Source: an uncultured Flavobacteriales bacterium
GTDB taxonomy: Bacteria; Bacteroidota; Bacteroidia; Flavobacteriales_D; Sanyastnellaceae
DNA: 34,389 bases
Direction: 5' to 3'
NCBI GenBank assembly: GCA_905480095.1
Contig: CAJQPF010000162.1
Span: 1 to 34,389, forward strand
The notes below the pieces were generated by a model. It saw nothing but the letters and a program-made list of their open reading frames with translations, made no database searches and was not told where the DNA came from. Both the position numbers and the translations under genes were made by a program. Positions 31,838 to 34,389 of this stretch are shown one piece after another; position 1 is the first letter of the stretch; every line of letters starts with the position of its first letter.

Positions 31838-31849
31838 ATGAGTACCTGA
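31838..31849 (+). other. Minimal upstream ORF (Met-Ser-Thr-stop) in the SirB1-gene leader
   Basis: ATGAGTACCTGA sits at the predicted transcript 5' end, where other genes in this window have their true start codon, and 16 bases before the main ATG in another frame. An 8-bp direct repeat TACCTGAA (31843-31850 and 31859-31866) overlaps its stop and the main start. It could be a leaderless-type regulatory mini-ORF or a decayed earlier start. Confidence 0.25.
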
Positions 31850-31865
31850 ACCAATTGATACCTGA

Positions 31866-32810
31866 ATGAGCGTTTCTGAAATACATGCATTAATACAGCT
31901 CCTGGACGACCCCGATGAAGGAGTCTACCGTCATGTGCGGGAGGAGTTGTTGTCAAAAGGGACTGGAATTCTTCCAGCCGTATTAGAACATAGAGCAGAC
32001 AAGTCACATTGTGCAGTTCACGAAAGTCGTTTGAATGAACTCGTAGATGGTTTGCATGGCGGATATGTAAAAAATGGATTACAGGATTGGTTTAAGGAGG
32101 GCGCACAGAATATTATAGATGGCGCACTGTGGATTCATAAAGCTGCAGATCCATTGATTGATATTGATGATGTGAAGGCGCAATATGAAAAGTTAAAAAG
32201 AGATGTTTGGCTTGAGTTAAATGAGGAGCTAACAGCATTAGAGCAAGTGAGGATTTTAAATCACGTCTTATTTAGTGCAGAGGCCTTTACAAATGCGAAG
32301 TCAGGTCATCCAGCCCCGCAAGATGCTTTAATAGGAGATGTGATGAGTCACAAGAGTGGAAATCCTTTGGGACTCGGGATTCTTTACCTGTCGATAGCAC
32401 GGGATTTGAACTTGCCTATTCATGGCGTCAATCTTCCGAATCATTTCATTCTTTGCTATTGCGATGAACATCATGTTCACAACGGAGCGAAACACACTGA
32501 GGACAATCAGGTTCCAGGCGGGATTCTTTTTTACATCAACCCATTTAGTGAGGGCACGGTCATTCATCCAAATGATGTCAGCGAGTTTCTCAGTCACTTA
32601 GACTTGCCTGTAGATGAAAGACATTGTGGGCCTTGTGCACCCATAGATATTATTCGCAGATTGATTGGGAATGTCGCGTATGCATATGAACGCAACGGGT
32701 CTGTTTCACAAGCGGAAAATATGAGGGAGCTGCTCCTGTTCGTTGAGTCTGACACAAAGCACAATGTGGAGTCTGAGGGTGGTTTCGAAGAAGAAGAAGG
32801 AGAACTTTAA
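31866..32810 (+). CDS. SirB1-family transglutaminase-like protein
   Basis: 314 residues, cytoplasmic. The SirB1/transglutaminase-core-2 family pattern is clear: a helical N-terminus, then EQVRILNHVLFSAEAF, HKSGNPLGLGILYLSIARDLNLPIHGVNLPNHFILCY and ILFYINPFSEG, and a C-terminal helical part typical of the tetratricopeptide-like extension (RRLIGNVAYAYERNGSVSQAENM). The usual transglutaminase cysteine position is replaced (NPLGLG), as is normal in this family, so catalysis is doubtful. The histidine in LPNHFIL is conserved. Function is unknown across the family. It precedes the pterin dehydratase gene by 2 bp in what must be one transcript. Confidence 0.85.
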   Translation: MSVSEIHALIQLLDDPDEGVYRHVREELLSKGTGILPAVLEHRADKSHCAVHESRLNELVDGLHGGYVKNGLQDWFKEGAQNIIDGALWIHKAADPLIDIDDVKAQYEKLKRDVWLELNEELTALEQVRILNHVLFSAEAFTNAKSGHPAPQDALIGDVMSHKSGNPLGLGILYLSIARDLNLPIHGVNLPNHFILCYCDEHHVHNGAKHTEDNQVPGGILFYINPFSEGTVIHPNDVSEFLSHLDLPVDERHCGPCAPIDIIRRLIGNVAYAYERNGSVSQAENMRELLLFVESDTKHNVESEGGFEEEEGEL

Positions 32811-32812
32811 GG

Positions 32813-33055
32813 ATGTGGAAGGAACAAGACGATAAGCTTGTCAGGGAGTATCATTTCCAAAACTTTGTCGATGCATTTTCTTTCTTGTCACATGTTGCTG
32901 AATTGGCAGAAATTCACGCGCATCATCCAACGATCGTCAATACTTACAGCTACGTGAGACTCGAGTTAAATACGCACGATGCGGGTGGGGTGGTGACAGA
33001 AAAGGACAGATCCCTCGCTGTAGATATCGATAAAATAAACATTACAGAACGTTAG
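32813..33055 (+). CDS. Pterin-4a-carbinolamine dehydratase family protein
   Basis: 80 residues, slightly shorter than the usual 90-110 because the N-terminal strand is trimmed. The enzyme dehydrates 4a-hydroxytetrahydropterin to recycle the cofactor of aromatic amino-acid hydroxylases. The full signature is present: Glu33, His37, His38 and Pro39 in EIHAHHP, Tyr45, His55 in LNTHDAGG, and Asp65. No phenylalanine hydroxylase gene is nearby. The ATG is 2 bp after the SirB1-family stop, so the two are co-translated. A strong hairpin terminator follows. Confidence 0.93.
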   Translation: MWKEQDDKLVREYHFQNFVDAFSFLSHVAELAEIHAHHPTIVNTYSYVRLELNTHDAGGVVTEKDRSLAVDIDKINITER

Positions 33056-33061
33056 TGCACA

Positions 33062-33094
33062 AAAAAAGGGACACTCAAATGGCATCCCTTTTTT
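33062..33094. terminator. Bidirectional intrinsic terminator
   Basis: AAAAAAGGGA and TCCCTTTTTT form a perfect 10-bp stem around a 13-base loop, with A and T tracts on the outer sides, so it can stop transcription from both strands. It lies between the convergent pterin dehydratase and DUF1573 genes. It is the only clear intrinsic terminator I found in the window. Confidence 0.9.
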
Positions 33095-33109
33095 GAATGT
33101 GATCTAGAA

Positions 33110-33640
33110 TTACTTGACTGGGCTCGCTGCAGGAGCTGCGGGCGTAACGTCAGCAGTGATTGTAAGTATTGTTTGGGCTGGGTCTGTGTTTGCCGTCACT
33201 GTTACTTTCTTCGTTATCTTGTTTTTCTTTCCCTTAGAATTAAACTTCACTTCAATTTTACCAGTCGCACCTGGCGCGATTGGGTCTTTCGGACACTGTG
33301 GTACAGTACATCCACAAGATCCTTTGCATTTGTCAAGAATGAGTGGTTCAGCGCCTGTATTGGTGAATTCAAAATAGTGCGTCACCGCATCTCCCTCATC
33401 CATCACGCCAAAGTCATGTGCGTACTCGTTAAATGAGATCCCGGTCAATGGACCTGCAGGCACCTCAGCGGCATTCTTTGCAGGGTCAAAGTCCCCTGGT
33501 TTCGCATTTACTGGCGGATCACCTGCTTCTGTTTTTTCATCTTGTGTTTGAATCGGTTTTGATTTCGGTGTTGCTTCGGACGCGCAAGAGAAAAGAATGC
33601 AAGATGCAATAATGGAAACGGCTAATGTTAGCTTTGACAT
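33110..33640 (-). CDS. DUF1573 domain lipoprotein
   Basis: 176 residues. It has a lipoprotein signal peptide with lipobox LFSC (Cys19). A Pro/Lys/Glu-rich linker (20-65) leads to the DUF1573 immunoglobulin-like fold (about 68-165): FNEYAHDFGVMDEGDAVTHYFEFTNTGAEPLIL, then CKGSCGCTVPQCPKDPIAPGATGKIEVKFNSKGK and KKVTVTANTDP. The cysteine cluster in KGSCGCT is the family hallmark. Its function is undetermined; such proteins are abundant in Bacteroidota envelopes. It lies 74 bp downstream of the S41 protease gene on the same strand. A weak promoter candidate is TTTTG (33678-33682) with CACATTTA (33652-33659), spaced 18 bp. Confidence 0.9.
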   Translation of the reverse strand: MSKLTLAVSIIASCILFSCASEATPKSKPIQTQDEKTEAGDPPVNAKPGDFDPAKNAAEVPAGPLTGISFNEYAHDFGVMDEGDAVTHYFEFTNTGAEPLILDKCKGSCGCTVPQCPKDPIAPGATGKIEVKFNSKGKKNKITKKVTVTANTDPAQTILTITADVTPAAPAASPVK

Positions 33641-33714
33641 TTTATGTTGATTAAATGTGATGTATTTATTTTTACAGCAAAATTAAGAAAAATGTTGCTA
33701 GAAGTGTCATGTAT

Positions 33715-34389
33715 TTATCGAAAGGTTTTGTGTGCAAGTTTGCTGTTTTCAAACCTGCCATCGTTCAGAATCTCAATCGCTTCGTTCAGTGCTTCATTCA
33801 GGTCACCAATGACTCTGTAAAATGTAGACTGGCTGTATGTGTTGCGGCCTATAAACGCTTTAAGTCGAAGTGTGATTGCCTCTCCGGAGATTTCCCAATC
33901 CCCTTCTGGGAATTCAATGGGATCTTCTTCGCTTCCTTTTTCTTGTGCCCAATCTTGAAACGCTTTTATTTCTTTTTCTGAAACAACATATTGATTCACG
34001 AAATCATCCTCAGTAGGGTATTCGGCTTCTAATCTTGCGCGATTGTTGTCTACGAATTCCAATGCATAGCTGCTCATCATTCCTTTGCGAAGTAAGTTTC
34101 GGAAGGTTTCGCTGTTTGAAGTCGTGTCTATAGGTACAAAAACATCAGGAAGAATTCCGCCGCCGCCATAGACTGTTCTTTTTTTGATGCGGGTCTCATG
34201 CTTGAGTGAGTCTGGAAGATCTAGGGAATCTAAACTCAAAAGTTCACCACTCTTGTATCGGTCATACTTTTCATTTCGATAAGCATCGACTCCCTCATCA
34301 TATGGCTTCTGAATACACCTACCGGCAGGCGTGTAGTATTTCTGAACTGTGAGTCTGACTGCACTTCCGTCTCCTAAATCTATGGGGCG
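33715..34389 (-). CDS. S41-family C-terminal processing protease, C-terminal part (runs off window end)
   Basis: About 224 residues are visible; the track reports only 174 because it starts at an internal TTG. Reading on to the window edge in the same frame gives GDGSAVRLTVQKYYTPAGRCIQKPYDEG, the end of the S41 protease core, followed by RTVYGGGGILPDVFVP, a stretch typical of Bacteroidota S41 peptidases. The C-terminal 130 residues are a helical extension of unassigned fold. The PDZ domain and the catalytic serine/lysine lie outside the window. S41 enzymes are periplasmic or secreted proteases that recognise C-termini. The DUF1573 gene follows after 74 bp. Confidence 0.9.
   Translation of the reverse strand, partial: RPIDLGDGSAVRLTVQKYYTPAGRCIQKPYDEGVDAYRNEKYDRYKSGELLSLDSLDLPDSLKHETRIKKRTVYGGGGILPDVFVPIDTTSNSETFRNLLRKGMMSSYALEFVDNNRARLEAEYPTEDDFVNQYVVSEKEIKAFQDWAQEKGSEEDPIEFPEGDWEISGEAITLRLKAFIGRNTYSQSTFYRVIGDLNEALNEAIEILNDGRFENSKLAHKTFR

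Noticed and set aside
31749-31865. Possible tRNA or small RNA in the largest gaps (31749-31865 and 11982-12076)
   Set aside because: No cloverleaf, T-loop GTTCGA or terminator-ended hairpin is visible; the gaps are filled by promoter elements.
1-34389. Transposons, integrase, phage genes or genomic island borders
   Set aside because: All genes are chromosomal-type Bacteroidota genes, and no terminal inverted repeats or transposase motifs were seen.

Overview
The window is a gene-dense piece of a Bacteroidota chromosome, most likely from a marine or aquatic Flavobacteriales-type bacterium. The evidence is a T9SS type B (gliding-motility-associated) C-terminal sorting domain, a TonB-dependent receptor with a carboxypeptidase-regulatory-like N-terminal domain, a DUF5916 outer-membrane protein, a choice-of-anchor-B/LVIVD protein, a DUF1573 lipoprotein, BshC of bacillithiol synthesis, and several good matches to the Bacteroidota -7 promoter element TAnnTTTG. 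The genus cannot be named from this sequence. I see no mobile element, prophage, CRISPR array, rRNA or tRNA, and no gene-free stretch over 300 bases.

Layout. 1-2731 (minus): the 5' part of serC, a membrane-anchored glutathione-peroxidase-family thiol peroxidase and a MOP-superfamily flippase. 2746-4960 (minus): ribonuclease Y, ZapA and a small coiled-coil protein form one operon, divergent from an M23 peptidase (5054-6751). 6748-10638 (minus): a translationally overlapped trio of GNAT acetyltransferase, MltG and a DUF5916 outer-membrane protein. 10669-12982 (plus): an OPX/SLBB polysaccharide export lipoprotein, RfbC and an MltD-like lytic transglycosylase. Next come a class III CoA-transferase (minus), a large secreted LVIVD protein with MopE-like and dockerin-like modules (plus), then an MsbA/Mdl-type ABC exporter and a TonB-dependent receptor (minus). 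20544-26317 (plus): a family 5 solute-binding lipoprotein, an ACMSD-type decarboxylase, an ECF sigma factor, a single-span protein with an 18-bp tandem repeat, a predicted outer-membrane barrel and a T9SS-secreted protein. 26339-34389: BshC, a small HAD protein, RuvX (minus), DapD, DnaN, a rhomboid protease (minus), a SirB1-family protein with a pterin carbinolamine dehydratase, a DUF1573 lipoprotein (minus) and the 3' part of an S41 protease (minus).

How the genes fit together. Most of the window is housekeeping and envelope biology: amino-acid synthesis (SerC, DapD), replication and recombination (DnaN, RuvX), RNA decay (Rny), division (ZapA), peptidoglycan cutting (M23, MltG, MltD-like), surface polysaccharide (flippase, OPX, RfbC) and redox (BshC plus a thiol peroxidase). 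The best candidate for an undescribed system is the ECF sigma factor / repeat-bearing single-span protein / outer-membrane barrel operon followed by a T9SS surface protein. Its layout suggests a cell-surface signalling circuit, but that is inference.

A second, window-wide signal is that many predicted -7 elements end only 4-6 bases before the start codon, which predicts leaderless or nearly leaderless transcripts. Several divergent gene pairs pack both promoters into 30-53 bp.
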